In this document: positions 50,924 to 60,284 of the stretch, in pieces | Numbering within the stretch: position 1 is the stretch's first letter | Layout: each line of letters begins with the position of its first letter | Assembly (NCBI RefSeq): GCF_019396385.1 | Contig: NZ_JAHKRN010000004.1 | Location: forward strand, 186,001 to 250,000 | Direction: 5' to 3' | Origin: Nonomuraea harbinensis | Lineage (GTDB): Bacteria > Actinomycetota > Actinomycetes > Streptosporangiales > Streptosporangiaceae | DNA length: 64,000 nucleotides | The notes under the pieces: model-generated | What the model saw: the letters and a program-made list of their open reading frames with translations, nothing else | Told to the model about the DNA's origin: nothing | The model's database searches: none | Made by a program: the position numbers and the translations under genes

Positions 50924-52510
50924 ATGAGCGCTGCTGAACCTGTGCCGGCCATGCCGGACATCCACACCACGGCTGGGAAGATCGCTGACCTGGAACGGCG
51001 GCGGGACGAGGCGCTGCACGCCGGGTCCGCCGCCGCTGTCGAGAAACAGCATGCCAAGGGCAAGATGACCGCGCGCGAGCGGGTGCTCGCGCTGCTGGAC
51101 GAGGGCTCGTTCGTGGAGTTCGACGAGTTCGCCAGGCACCGGTCGAGCATGTTCGGCCTGGAGAAGAAGCGTCCCTACGGCGACGGGGTGATCACCGGTT
51201 ACGGCACCGTCGACGGCCGGCAGGTGTGCGTCTTCTCACAGGACGTCGCCGTGTTCGGCGGCTCGCTCGGCGAGGTCTACGGCGAGAAGATCGTCAAGGT
51301 GCTCGACATGGCGCTGAAGACCGGCTGCCCGATCATCGGCATCAACGAGGGCGGCGGCGCCCGTATCCAGGAGGGCGTGGTCGCGCTCGGCCTGTACGCC
51401 GAGATCTTCAAGCGCAACGTGCACGCCTCGGGCGTGATCCCGCAGATCTCCCTCATCATGGGCGCCGCCGCCGGCGGCCACGTCTACTCCCCCGCGCTGA
51501 CCGACTTCGTGGTCATGGTCGACCAGACCTCCCACATGTTCATCACCGGCCCCGACGTCATCAAGACGGTCACCGGCGAGGAGGTCACGTTCGAGGAGCT
51601 GGGCGGGGCGCACGCGCATAACTCCAGGTCGGGCGTGGCCCACTACCAGGCGTCCGACGAGACCGACGCGCTGGAGTACGTCAAGGCGCTGCTGTCCTAC
51701 CTGCCGACCAACAACCTGGACGAGGCTCCCGCGTACGAGGCCGCCGAGGACCTGGAGCCCGACCAGGAGCTGGACGAGCTGATCCCGGACTCGGCCAACC
51801 AGCCGTACGACATGCGCCGGGCGATCGAGCACGTGCTCGACGACGGGGAGTTCCTGGAGGTGCAGGAGCTCTTCGCGCAGAACATCGTCGTCGGGTTCGG
51901 CCGGGTGGACGGGCGGCCGGTCGGCGTCGTCGCCAACCAGCCCATGCATTTCGCCGGATGTCTGGATATCAACGCATCCGAGAAGGCCGCCCGCTTTATT
52001 CGAACATGTGATGCCTTCAATATTCCGATCCTGACTTTTGTTGATGTCCCGGGTTTCCTCCCCGGCACTGATCAGGAATGGAACGGAATCATCCGCCGCG
52101 GCGCCAAGCTGCTGTACGCCTACGCCGAGGCGACCGTCCCGCTGGTCACCGTCATCACCCGCAAGGCGTACGGCGGCGCCTACGACGTCATGGGCTCCAA
52201 GCACCTCGGCGCCGACGTGAACCTCGCCTGGCCCACCGCGCAGATCGCGGTCATGGGCGCGCAGGGCGCGGTCAACATCCTCTACCGCCGCGAGCTGGCC
52301 GCCGCCGACGAGCCCGACAGCGAGCGCGCCAGGCGCGTCACCGAGTACGAGGACACGCTGGCCAACCCCTACATCGCCGCCGAACGCGGCTACGTGGACG
52401 CGGTGATCCGCCCCTCCGAGACCCGCGCCCAGGTCGTCAAGGCGCTGCGCGCGCTGCGCAACAAGCGCGCCTCCCTCCCGCCCAAGAAGCATGGGAACAT
52501 CCCGCTATGA
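50924..52510 (+). CDS. acyl-CoA carboxylase beta subunit (carboxyltransferase)
   Basis: A 528-aa AccD/PccB-type carboxyltransferase. The N-terminal half has [42 protein letters not shown] and [14 protein letters not shown]; the C-terminal half has [35 protein letters not shown] and [19 protein letters not shown]. It forms malonyl- or methylmalonyl-CoA together with a biotinylated alpha subunit encoded elsewhere. A 47-codon stretch at about 51947-52087 has very unusual A/T-ending codons. It overlaps the epsilon-subunit gene by 4 nt. Confidence 0.94.
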   Translation: MSAAEPVPAMPDIHTTAGKIADLERRRDEALHAGSAAAVEKQHAKGKMTARERVLALLDEGSFVEFDEFARHRSSMFGLEKKRPYGDGVITGYGTVDGRQVCVFSQDVAVFGGSLGEVYGEKIVKVLDMALKTGCPIIGINEGGGARIQEGVVALGLYAEIFKRNVHASGVIPQISLIMGAAAGGHVYSPALTDFVVMVDQTSHMFITGPDVIKTVTGEEVTFEELGGAHAHNSRSGVAHYQASDETDALEYVKALLSYLPTNNLDEAPAYEAAEDLEPDQELDELIPDSANQPYDMRRAIEHVLDDGEFLEVQELFAQNIVVGFGRVDGRPVGVVANQPMHFAGCLDINASEKAARFIRTCDAFNIPILTFVDVPGFLPGTDQEWNGIIRRGAKLLYAYAEATVPLVTVITRKAYGGAYDVMGSKHLGADVNLAWPTAQIAVMGAQGAVNILYRRELAAADEPDSERARRVTEYEDTLANPYIAAERGYVDAVIRPSETRAQVVKALRALRNKRASLPPKKHGNIPL

Positions 52511-52719
52511 CCGAGCAGTCACGTCCTCACCTGCGCATCGTGCGCGGCGACGCCACGCCGGAGGAACTCGCGGCACTGGTCGCCGTGCTCGCCGCCCGCC
52601 CCGCCGCGCCGGAACCTCCGGCGCGGCCCCGGACGCAATCTTGGCGAAACCCTGCGCGAAGCATGCGTAACCCACTCACACCGGGGAAGACGGCTTGGCG
52701 GATGAGTGCCCTGCCCTAG
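52507..52719 (+). CDS. acyl-CoA carboxylase epsilon subunit
   Basis: A 70-aa protein starting at the ATG that overlaps the accD stop (ATGA). The core [24 protein letters not shown] is the conserved AccE motif, followed by a Pro/Arg-rich tail ([11 protein letters not shown]). In actinobacteria the epsilon subunit stabilises and stimulates the alpha-beta complex. The pairing supports the acyl-CoA (propionyl-CoA) carboxylase assignment of the upstream gene. Confidence 0.9.
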   Translation: MTEQSRPHLRIVRGDATPEELAALVAVLAARPAAPEPPARPRTQSWRNPARSMRNPLTPGKTAWRMSALP

Positions 52720-52757
52720 ATCGATCCCGAGAATCGGGTGTCAAGTTCTCCGGTAGT

Positions 52758-52790
52758 TGGGACTATCTAGAGAAAGTAGGCGTATATAGT
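52758..52790 (+). promoter_or_regulatory. possible promoter of the NYN-domain gene
   Basis: TTGGGA (52758-52763) and TATATA/TATAGT (52783-52790) stand 19-21 nt apart in an AT-richer gap, 40 nt upstream of the ATG. A small hairpin CCCGA-GAA-TCGGG (52726-52738) after the epsilon gene may end the previous transcript. Confidence 0.35.
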
Positions 52791-52826
52791 CGGCCGATCA
52801 ACTAATGCTCCGGCCTGGAGGACATC

Positions 52827-53768
52827 ATGGCCATCCCAGACCTGGTGCCGCACCCTGTGGCAGCGAAGTACGCCGTCCTGGTGGACGTCGGTTATCTCTA
52901 CGCTGCCGCAGGTGAAGTGCTCCTTGGCGCCAAGGAACGCAAGGAATATCGTGTGGCCGCCGATGAGCTCATCCAGAGCCTTCAGAAACATGCAGAGGAA
53001 CGTATTTCTGGTGAGCTGTTGCGGATCTATTGGTATGACGCCGCCCGTGACCGCGTGCCCACCGTCGACCAGCGGGTCATCGCCCAGTTGCCCTGGGTGA
53101 AGGTGCGGCTGGGCAACCTGAACGCGCGCGGCCAGCAGAAAGGCGTCGACGCGCAGATCAGGAGCGACCTGGAGGCGCTGGCCAGGCACCACGCGGTGAC
53201 CGACACCATCCTGCTGGCCGGCGACGAGGACATGGTCCCCGCCGTGGAGGCCGCGCAGGCGTACGGGGTGCGCATCCACCTCTGGGGGGTGGAGCCGCCC
53301 TACGGCACCAACCAGGCCGAGCGCCTGGTGTGGGAGTCCGACACCGTGGAAGTGATCAGCGCTGATTTCCTGAGGCCCTTTTTCAGCCGTGCTCCGCAGC
53401 CCGTGGCGGTCGCCCCGCCGGCGGCGGCGCCGTCGCCCGCCCAGGTGTTCGCGGGCCGCTCGCCGGTCAAGCCGCACGTCAAGCCCGGCCAGGTGGCCAA
53501 GCTCGGGCCGAGCCGGCCCCGGGTCGAGGACGTCGGCGAGCACGTCGCGCAGAAGTGGATCCTGACGCGGGGCCGCGACAACATCCGCGACCTGCTGCCC
53601 GGCCCCATCCTGCCCACCGTGATCGACACCGAGCTGCTGATCGAGGCGGAGAAGGAGCTGGGCCACTCGCTGCGGCCCTACCCTGAGGCCCGCGTCTGGC
53701 TGCGCGACGGGTTCTGGGCGCGCGTCTACCGCGAGTTCGATCTCGGGGTGGGCGTCTCGTCCAAGTAG
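52827..53768 (+). CDS. NYN-domain protein, putative ribonuclease
   Basis: A 313-aa protein. The PIN-like NYN domain (about 15-180) has acidic site residues in VLVDVGYLY, QKGVDAQIRSDLEALA and LLAGDEDMVPAVEAAQAYG, the usual Asp cluster of metal-dependent nucleases. A Pro/Ala-rich linker and a C-terminal region (DNIRDLLPGPILPTVIDTELLIEAEKEL) follow, resembling the OST-HTH/LOTUS-like partner of such proteins. GGAGG lies 5 nt before the ATG. The first 70 codons have many A/T third positions, unlike the rest. Confidence 0.85.
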   Translation: MAIPDLVPHPVAAKYAVLVDVGYLYAAAGEVLLGAKERKEYRVAADELIQSLQKHAEERISGELLRIYWYDAARDRVPTVDQRVIAQLPWVKVRLGNLNARGQQKGVDAQIRSDLEALARHHAVTDTILLAGDEDMVPAVEAAQAYGVRIHLWGVEPPYGTNQAERLVWESDTVEVISADFLRPFFSRAPQPVAVAPPAAAPSPAQVFAGRSPVKPHVKPGQVAKLGPSRPRVEDVGEHVAQKWILTRGRDNIRDLLPGPILPTVIDTELLIEAEKELGHSLRPYPEARVWLRDGFWARVYREFDLGVGVSSK

Positions 53769-53827
53769 CTGACCTGGGCCTTCGCGGTCAGGTCCGATTC
53801 CCGCCAGTCGGCGCCGGTGAGCAGGCA

Positions 53828-53833
53828 TAATCT
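53828..53833 (+). promoter_or_regulatory. -10 element of a leaderless ada/alkA promoter
   Basis: TAATCT lies 6 nt before the ATG at 53840; no Shine-Dalgarno is present. CATAAT, overlapping by four bases (53826-53831), is an alternative. Confidence 0.4.
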
Positions 53834-53839
53834 CGAAGC

Positions 53840-55264
53840 ATGTCGCCTTTGGAGCTCGACTTCGACGCCTGCTACCGAGCCGTCTCGGCGCGGGACGCCC
53901 GGTTCGACGGGCGGTTCTACACGGCGGTGAAGACGACGCGGATCTACTGCCGTCCGATCTGCCCGGCGCGCACGCCGGCCGCCCGCAACGTGCGCTTCTA
54001 CCGGCATGCCGCCTCGGCGGAGGCCGCCGGGTACCGGCCGTGCAAGCGCTGCCGGCCCGAGCTCTCGCCCGGCGACCCCGGCTGGGACACCCGCGGCGAC
54101 CTCATCGGCAGGGCGCTGCGACTGATCGACGACGGGGCCGCGGACGAGGACGGCGTCGCCGGCCTGGCCAGGCGGCTGCACATCACCGAGCGCCACCTGC
54201 ACCGGCTGTTCGTCGCCGAGCTCGGCGCCGGGCCGCTCGCGGTGGCCAGGACCCGGCGGCTGCTGCTGGCCAAGCAGCTGCTGACGGAGACGGCGCTGCC
54301 GGTCACCGACGTGGCGTTCGCCGCCGGGTTCGGCAGCGTCCGGCAGTTCAACGCGACGATGCGGGAGACGTACGGGTTCACGCCGAGCGAGCTGCGCGCG
54401 ACGGCCGGCGGCTGGGCCAGGGTGTCCGCGCCCGTACCCACCGCCGATCCCGTCCCCGGGGCCGCGTCGTTGCGGTTGCGGCTGCACCGGCGGGAGCCGT
54501 ACGAGGTGGCAGGGGTCTTCGGCTTCCTCGCCGCGCGTGCCGTGCCTGGGCTGGAGGCGGCGGACGCCACCGCCTACAGCCGCAACATGCCCGGCGGGAC
54601 GATCACGCTCACCGCGCACCCCGGCCATCTGGCGCTGGACGTGACGGTGGACGACACCCGGCAGCTCGCCCGCATCGTGGCACGCTGCCGGCGGCTGCTG
54701 GACCTGGACGCCGACCCGGAGGCCATCCGCGACGCGCTCGGCCGGACCTCGCTGGCCCCGCTCGTCGAGGCCAGGCCGGGGCTCCGGGTGCCGGGCACGT
54801 TCGACGGGTTCGAGCTGGCCGTGCGCGCCGTCGTCGGCCAGCAGATCTCCGTGGCGGGCGCCCGTACCCTGCTGGGCCGCGTCGTGGCGCGGGCGGGCTC
54901 GGACGGGCGGCTGTTCCCCACCGCGGCCGAGCTGCTCGACGCTGACCTGACCGGCCTCGGGCTGACCGGCAGGCGCGTCACCACCCTGAAAGAGCTGGCC
55001 GCCCGCGTGGCCGGCGGACTGATCGACCTCGACGGCGCGCAGGAGCCCGCCGAGGCGGTCAAGGAACTGCTCGCGGTCCCCGGCATCGGCCCGTGGACCG
55101 CCGGCTACATCGCCCTGCGCGCGCTGCGCGACCCCGACGCCTGGCCCACCGGAGACCTGGTGCTGGACCGGCGCATGGCCGAGCTGGGCATCCCGAAGGA
55201 TCACCTTGAGCGGTGGCGGCCCTGGCGGGCCTACGCCGCCCTGCACCTCTGGAGTCATCGATGA
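53840..55264 (+). CDS. Ada-type regulator / AlkA DNA glycosylase fusion
   Basis: A 474-aa DNA-alkylation response protein. Residues 1-80 form the Ada zinc domain with four Cys in YCRPIC and YRPCKRCRPE; one of them accepts methyl from phosphotriesters. Residues about 88-190 are an AraC HTH (VAGLARRLHITERHLHRLF; VTDVAFAAGFGSVRQFNATM). Residues 200-474 form an AlkA domain with VRAVVGQQISVAGARTLLGR and VPGIGPWTAGYIALRAL and the catalytic Asp in PTGDLVLDRRM. It removes 3-methyladenine and activates its own operon. The stop overlaps ogt (ATGA). Confidence 0.93.
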   Translation: MSPLELDFDACYRAVSARDARFDGRFYTAVKTTRIYCRPICPARTPAARNVRFYRHAASAEAAGYRPCKRCRPELSPGDPGWDTRGDLIGRALRLIDDGAADEDGVAGLARRLHITERHLHRLFVAELGAGPLAVARTRRLLLAKQLLTETALPVTDVAFAAGFGSVRQFNATMRETYGFTPSELRATAGGWARVSAPVPTADPVPGAASLRLRLHRREPYEVAGVFGFLAARAVPGLEAADATAYSRNMPGGTITLTAHPGHLALDVTVDDTRQLARIVARCRRLLDLDADPEAIRDALGRTSLAPLVEARPGLRVPGTFDGFELAVRAVVGQQISVAGARTLLGRVVARAGSDGRLFPTAAELLDADLTGLGLTGRRVTTLKELAARVAGGLIDLDGAQEPAEAVKELLAVPGIGPWTAGYIALRALRDPDAWPTGDLVLDRRMAELGIPKDHLERWRPWRAYAALHLWSHR

Positions 55265-55773
55265 TCGACGCTCAGGTCCTGCCCACCCCGGCGGGCGAAC
55301 TGTCCGTGCTGGTTCGCGACGGCGTGCTCGTCGCGGGCGGCTTCACCGGCGAGCCCAAGGAGATGTTCGTCAGGCTCGCCCCCGCCCTCCAGGCCGAGGG
55401 CATGACCGTGGTCGACGACCTCGGTCCGGTGTCGCGGGCGGTGCGCGACTACTTCGCCGGCGACCTCGACGCCCTGGACGCGGTCCCTGTCGAGCAGCCG
55501 GGCTCGCTCCGGCGCAAGGCGCTCCACCAGGCCCTGCGCGAGGTCAAGGCGGGCACCACGGTCACCTACGCGGAGCTGGCCGAACGGGCGGGGATGCCCA
55601 GGTCGGCGGCCAGGGCGGCGGGCGGAGCCTGCGCCCAGAACCTGATCGCCCCGTTCGTGCCCTGCCACCGCGTCCTGCCCAGCACGGGCGGCTTCGGCGG
55701 CTACTACTACGGCGTCGCCGTCAAGGAGTGGCTGCTCGCCCACGAGTCCGGACGTCACCGACCGCGTGACTGA
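55261..55773 (+). CDS. ogt: methylated-DNA--[protein]-cysteine S-methyltransferase
   Basis: A 170-aa O6-alkylguanine-DNA alkyltransferase. The acceptor Cys135 is in PFVPCHRVLPSTGGFGGYYYG; the DNA-binding part precedes it (VTYAELAERAGMPRSAARAAGGACAQN). The first half is the variable RNase H-like domain. It is coupled by a 4-nt overlap to the Ada/AlkA gene, giving a two-gene adaptive response unit. Confidence 0.95.
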   Translation: MIDAQVLPTPAGELSVLVRDGVLVAGGFTGEPKEMFVRLAPALQAEGMTVVDDLGPVSRAVRDYFAGDLDALDAVPVEQPGSLRRKALHQALREVKAGTTVTYAELAERAGMPRSAARAAGGACAQNLIAPFVPCHRVLPSTGGFGGYYYGVAVKEWLLAHESGRHRPRD

Positions 55774-55801
55774 CCGCGTGACTGATTACCGGGCAGCCGG
55801 C

Positions 55802-55833
55802 CCGGCGGCGCCGATTCCCGGCGGCGCCGCCGG
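55802..55833. terminator. strong bidirectional hairpin
   Basis: A 12-bp, almost pure G/C stem (55802-55813 with 55822-55833) and an 8-nt loop lie between ogt and the convergent end of the Tad operon. There is no T-run. Confidence 0.7.
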
Positions 55834-55841
55834 ACCGCGTC

Positions 55842-56765
55842 CTAGGGCCGGACGTTGCTCTGCACCTCGCCGACCGGAACGTCCCTGGTCGCCTCCACCT
55901 GGACCGGGTCGAACTGGATGTCGGCCCCGCCCGTCACCGTCACCGGCCACACGCTGGTCACCGTCAGCTCGTACACCTCGCGCGGCCGGTCGATCGAGGC
56001 CCGCAGGTAGCGCACGCCGCAGGTGAACTCCGCTCCCCGCGCGTACGGCCGACCGGCCGCGCCGCAACCGTCCTCGCGCACCTCGGCCCGGTCGGAGCCG
56101 GTGCCGGCGTCGATCCTGATGTCGCTCAGGGTCGCGGTCACCGTGGCGCTCATGACGCCGGGCAGGGTCGCGGTCACCGACCGGGTGGTGTCGCCCACGC
56201 CCTCCAGCCAGACGAACGTCGGCAGGTTGACGTAGCTCTTGGCGTCCGGGTTCAGCTCGACCTTGCCCTCCGGCACCGTCAGCGCGGCCCTGGCGATCTC
56301 GGCCAGCTCCTGGAACGTGATGCCGCTCGGCGGCGTCTCCCCCGGCGGCACGAACACGAACTGCTCCAGCCCCGCCCAGCAGGCGGCGCCCCTCCGGTCG
56401 CCGCTGTTGTACGCGGGAGACCACCACAGCCCGGGCTGCCCCAGCTTGTCCTTGAACTGCTGGATGAAGGCGCGGAAACCCTCCTCGTCGGTCTGCGCCC
56501 TGCCGCGGTTGGCCACCGGGTCGGACATCTGCTCGAACATCTTCTCCGCGTCCAGACCCGGCTCGTACCAGCAAGGGCTTCTCATCTGGTAGCCGTCGCT
56601 GCGACCGTTTCGCACGTCACCGGAGATAGTGATCTTGGAATGTTCGAGGACGACCGTGGACGTGCGGTCCTTCTGCGAGCCTCCGACCCTGACGTCCTCG
56701 CTCGGCGGGTCGAGAGCGCCGAACAGCAGCGACCCGGCGACGACCACGGCGATCAGCGGTTTCAT
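55842..56765 (-). CDS. secreted protein of unknown function, end of Tad operon
   Basis: A 307-aa protein with a signal-like N-terminus (MKPLIAVVVAGSLLFGALDPP) and no lipobox. The exported part has CWYEPGLDAEKMFEQMSDP, a WWSPAYNSGDRRGAACWAGLEQFVFVPPGETPP segment with paired Cys, and a C-terminal beta-rich half including CGVRYLRASIDRPREVYELTVTSVWPV. I recognise no family. It is the last gene of the Tad operon and overlaps the lipoprotein gene by 4 nt (ATGA), so it may act at the cell surface with the pilus. Confidence 0.75.
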   Translation of the reverse strand: MKPLIAVVVAGSLLFGALDPPSEDVRVGGSQKDRTSTVVLEHSKITISGDVRNGRSDGYQMRSPCWYEPGLDAEKMFEQMSDPVANRGRAQTDEEGFRAFIQQFKDKLGQPGLWWSPAYNSGDRRGAACWAGLEQFVFVPPGETPPSGITFQELAEIARAALTVPEGKVELNPDAKSYVNLPTFVWLEGVGDTTRSVTATLPGVMSATVTATLSDIRIDAGTGSDRAEVREDGCGAAGRPYARGAEFTCGVRYLRASIDRPREVYELTVTSVWPVTVTGGADIQFDPVQVEATRDVPVGEVQSNVRP

Positions 56766-57385
56766 CTCCCGCACCCTTCTTTGCCGTAACCGATCTGCTT
56801 GACGCGCCACACGCCGTCGTCGCCCTTGCGGGCGAGCACCCTCTGCAGGTACGGCGTGCGGATGGAGGTGGGCTGCGGCTTGACCGGCTCGCCCGTCTCC
56901 GCGGAGACGACCTTCATGTCCGTCTCGTCCACGCAGACGTCGACCTCGGCGCCCCGGCCGACGACCGCGTTCACCTTCATGCGGTAGAGCCGCGACCGGC
57001 CCGCCACTTCGAGCTTCTTGTCGGTGAAGGCGCGCGCCCACCTGATCGCGTTGACCCGGTACTCGAGCTCGACGTGGTCGAGGAAGCCGTCGTCACCGGA
57101 GATCACCGCCTCGTACTTGGCGAGGTAGAACGCGGGGAACAGCCGCAGCAGCGCGGTGTCCTTGGCGGGCCAGTCGAACCGCACCCGCAGGTCGCCGACC
57201 TCGGCGGTCGCCGGCCGCGCCCCGGTGGGCGCCGCCTGCGACGGGGTGGGTTCCGGCCGCGTCGCGCCGGGCTCCGCCCGCGCCGCACCGGTGGCGGGTT
57301 CTTCGCGCGGCTGGTAGGGCCGCTCGGCGGGCTGCCCGCAACCTGCCAGCAGCAGGAGTACGAGCGCGGCCGTGATCCTTTTCAT
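56762..57385 (-). CDS. lipoprotein of the Tad operon
   Basis: A 207-aa lipoprotein: MKRITAALVLLLLAGCGQPAE has lipobox LAGC. A Pro/Ala/Thr-rich linker (about 20-60) leads to a beta-rich domain (LRVRFDWPAKDTALLRLFPAFYLAKYEAVISG, VDVCVDETDMKVV, WRVKQIGYGKEGC) that resembles an NTF2-like or SnoaL-like fold, though I cannot name it. ATG 57385 overlaps the stop of the LysM/BTAD gene. It is probably anchored outside the membrane. Confidence 0.8.
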   Translation of the reverse strand: MKRITAALVLLLLAGCGQPAERPYQPREEPATGAARAEPGATRPEPTPSQAAPTGARPATAEVGDLRVRFDWPAKDTALLRLFPAFYLAKYEAVISGDDGFLDHVELEYRVNAIRWARAFTDKKLEVAGRSRLYRMKVNAVVGRGAEVDVCVDETDMKVVSAETGEPVKPQPTSIRTPYLQRVLARKGDDGVWRVKQIGYGKEGCGR

Positions 57386-60210
57386 GCCGTGGACTCCCTG
57401 ACGAGGTGGACGCGCCACGACGGCAGCAGCTCGTCGATGAGCGCCTCGGTTTCCGGGGCGAAGCTGCCGGCGGCGCGCCTGGTCAGCCCTTCGATGACGG
57501 CCCGCAGCCGGACCAGGTCGCCGGTGGCGTGGGCGGCGCGCAGCAGGTCGCGCCAGAGACTCTGGTCGTCGGGGGCGAGCAGCAGCGCGGCCCGCACGGC
57601 GGCGATCGCGGCCTCCGGCTCCCCTTCGGCGAGCCGGAGCTCACACAGCCGGCGGGCCGCGTCGGCGACTTCCGCGGACACGTCGTACTCCAGCTCGTCC
57701 GCCGCCAGCCACGCGTACCGGCCCCGCGGGCGGTCCCTCAGCAGCGGACCCCTGACCAGGCCGAGCGCCTTCTCCAGCAGGACGGTCCTGGCCATCCGGT
57801 CGCCGTGCGAGCGGCGTACCAGCTCGCGGAAGAGCGCCCAGTCGGTGCGCACGCCGGGCCCGAGCGAGAGCCGGCCGGACTCGTCGGCGCGCAGGTGCTC
57901 GGGGCCGAGCCAGGACGCGACGCGGGCGATCGTGGCGTCCCTGACCGAGGGCTGCACGCCGCGCGGCCACAGCACGCCGCCGAGCACGACGGGGTGCACG
58001 CCGCCCGGGTGGGTGGCCAGGTAGACGAGCAGCTCGGCGGCGAGCGCCATCCGTCCTTCTTCTAGCGGCTGCGGGCCGATGACCTGGACGGGGCCGAGGA
58101 TCCTGATCTCGACCGCGGGCGGGCGGAGGTCGGCCAGCGGCTCGGGGCCGGGGATGGGCTCGCCGTCGACCCGGTCGGCGGTGCGGAACAGGTCGACCAG
58201 CGCCCGGTAGTGGCGGCGCGGCAGCAGCTGGGCCTTCACCTCGAAGCCCAGCTCCGGCAGCCTGGCCGTGCCGTCCTCGGTGATCTCCCAGGTCCAGGTG
58301 GCGTGCGGCACGTCGCCCGCGACCACGTATCCGGCCAGGTCGTTCCTGGCGAGCAGGGCCAGGCGGCGGGCCTCGTCGTGGGTGGGCGCCACCGCAGACA
58401 GCAGGTAGTGGGCGACGCCGGGGCGTCCCGTGACGCGGCCGGTGAGCACCGCCTCGCGGGGGGCGGCGGTCGCCTCCAGCTCCGGCAGCACCTCGGCCAG
58501 GCCGCCGACGGCTCTGATCCGGTCGGGGGCGATCGCGGTCAGCTCCTCGCCGAACCCGACGAGCGTGACCCGCATGCGGTCGGACCACCTGTTGGTGGCC
58601 AGCTCCACGGCGAGCGCGGCGAGCGCGGCCGTGGTCTGCGGGCCGCGGATGTTGATCAGGCCCTGCGCCGCCTCCAGGTCGACCAGCACCCGGCCGCTCC
58701 GGTCGGTGCCGATCGACACCAGTCCGGGGTACGGTGCGCCGCCCAGGTGTGTGTGCCTGTTCGCGGGATCGTCTCCGGCCGGGCTCCCGTGGTCGGGCAG
58801 CAGGCGGCCCTCCCGTGCGGGCAGCCGCCAGACCTGGCCGCCGTCGTCGGCCGTCCACGGGGCGGGCGGGTGGTCGTCCTTGGGGTGGATCCACAGGTCG
58901 AGTGAACGGGCCGACAGGTGGGCGGCGTAGACGGTGGGCGGGGTGCGGCCCTGGGCGCCCAGCTCGGCGCCGAGCAGCCGGAGCCCGAGGTCGAGGATGC
59001 GGGCGCCGGGCATGTCCGCGCCCATCCTGAGCGCCACCTCGGCGTCGGCGGCGTCGCCCTGCGGGCGGGCCACCCGGCGGCCGGTCAGGCGGCGCCACAG
59101 TTGCTCGCGCCGCCGCACGGCGAGCAGGGCCAGCAGGCCGGCGGCGGCCAGCGACGCCCCGGACAGCACGTCGAGCAGCGCCGATCCGCCCGCCTGCGCG
59201 TCGGCCGCGCCCTGCTCGCCGGAGCGCTGGTCGCCCGAACGCTCATTACCCGCGCCCTGGTCGCCCGAGCCCCGCTCGCCCGAGCCCCGCTCACCCGAGC
59301 GCTGGTCGTTCGAGCCTCGTTCGCCGGCTGAGCCGCGTTCGCCCTTCCGCTCGTCCGTGACCCCTCCCTTGCCCGGACGCTCGTCGCCGGAGCCGCGCTG
59401 GTCGCCCTCGGTGGCGGACTTCTTGGGCGGGCCGGGGTGCTCCTTGAGGGTCTGCGCCCTGGCCTGGCCGGCGGGGACGATGTGCGTGTTGCGCGCGTCG
59501 TCGGGCATGTCGAGCACCCATCCGGGCCTGATCAGGTCGGCCATCCGCAGGCGCGCCCCGTCGGGCTGCTCCTTGTGCTGGTTGAGCCGGAAGATCTCGG
59601 GATAGCGCCGGCCGTCGCCGAGGCACTTCTCGGCGATCTCCCACAGGCTCTCGTGGTGACGGCCGTGCGGGGGCTGCACCACGTACACCTTCTTCGTCCG
59701 CTGGTTGTCGACCACCTGCTGCTCGACGACCGGGGCCGTGAACGCGACCGCCGTCACCGGCGGCATGGTGGGCGGCGGGGTGGCCAGCCTGGCGATCGGC
59801 GCCATCGCGGCGCCCGTGGTGAACAGCACGAGCGCGGCCGTGACCAGCTTGTTCACCAGCGCCTGCGTGCCGCCCGACAGCGGCACCCTGGCCGGCATCC
59901 CGACCCGGCGCACGCCCGCGTACACCTCGACCACCACGCACGCGAACAGCTGCAGCCAGGCCAGCCAGACGAGCAGGATCAGCACCGCCGTGATCGTGCT
60001 GGGCCCGATGCGGGTGGTGAGCAGGTCCAGGTCGAGCAGCTCGGGGCCGATCGGCGGGCCGACGAAGAGCAGCAGCGCGTACGGGACGCCGCCGACGAGC
60101 GCCAGCAGTGACGCGAGCGCACCGAGCCCGGCCAGCACGTCGCCCAGGCGGCGCCTGCGGGGTATGCGCGCGGGCGTCCGCCTGCGCGCATGCTGGGCCG
60201 GACCTGACAT
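57382..60210 (-). CDS. membrane LysM / BTAD-domain protein of the Tad operon
   Basis: A 942-aa protein. Membrane segments lie at about 26-52, 71-100 and 118-140; a LysM-like domain at 172-236 (ESLWEIAEKCLGDGRRYPEIFRLN, RPGWVLDMP); a low-complexity GERGSGDQ-rich repeat linker at 266-336; a fourth helix at 345-366; a large cytoplasmic middle. The C-terminal winged helix plus BTAD domain (from about 690) begins VEIRILGPVQVIGPQPLEEGRMALAAELLVYLATHPGG. GGGGAG 5 nt before ATG 60210 sets the start. BTAD usually occurs in SARP/AfsR regulators, so a membrane form beside pilus genes is notable. Confidence 0.85.
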   Translation of the reverse strand: MSGPAQHARRRTPARIPRRRRLGDVLAGLGALASLLALVGGVPYALLLFVGPPIGPELLDLDLLTTRIGPSTITAVLILLVWLAWLQLFACVVVEVYAGVRRVGMPARVPLSGGTQALVNKLVTAALVLFTTGAAMAPIARLATPPPTMPPVTAVAFTAPVVEQQVVDNQRTKKVYVVQPPHGRHHESLWEIAEKCLGDGRRYPEIFRLNQHKEQPDGARLRMADLIRPGWVLDMPDDARNTHIVPAGQARAQTLKEHPGPPKKSATEGDQRGSGDERPGKGGVTDERKGERGSAGERGSNDQRSGERGSGERGSGDQGAGNERSGDQRSGEQGAADAQAGGSALLDVLSGASLAAAGLLALLAVRRREQLWRRLTGRRVARPQGDAADAEVALRMGADMPGARILDLGLRLLGAELGAQGRTPPTVYAAHLSARSLDLWIHPKDDHPPAPWTADDGGQVWRLPAREGRLLPDHGSPAGDDPANRHTHLGGAPYPGLVSIGTDRSGRVLVDLEAAQGLINIRGPQTTAALAALAVELATNRWSDRMRVTLVGFGEELTAIAPDRIRAVGGLAEVLPELEATAAPREAVLTGRVTGRPGVAHYLLSAVAPTHDEARRLALLARNDLAGYVVAGDVPHATWTWEITEDGTARLPELGFEVKAQLLPRRHYRALVDLFRTADRVDGEPIPGPEPLADLRPPAVEIRILGPVQVIGPQPLEEGRMALAAELLVYLATHPGGVHPVVLGGVLWPRGVQPSVRDATIARVASWLGPEHLRADESGRLSLGPGVRTDWALFRELVRRSHGDRMARTVLLEKALGLVRGPLLRDRPRGRYAWLAADELEYDVSAEVADAARRLCELRLAEGEPEAAIAAVRAALLLAPDDQSLWRDLLRAAHATGDLVRLRAVIEGLTRRAAGSFAPETEALIDELLPSWRVHLVRESTA

Positions 60211-60284
60211 CGCCACTCCCCTTTCACGTCCAGCGTCCCGACTCGCCGGTTTCTTCTCCACCGACCGGCCCGAATCGGTCTGGT

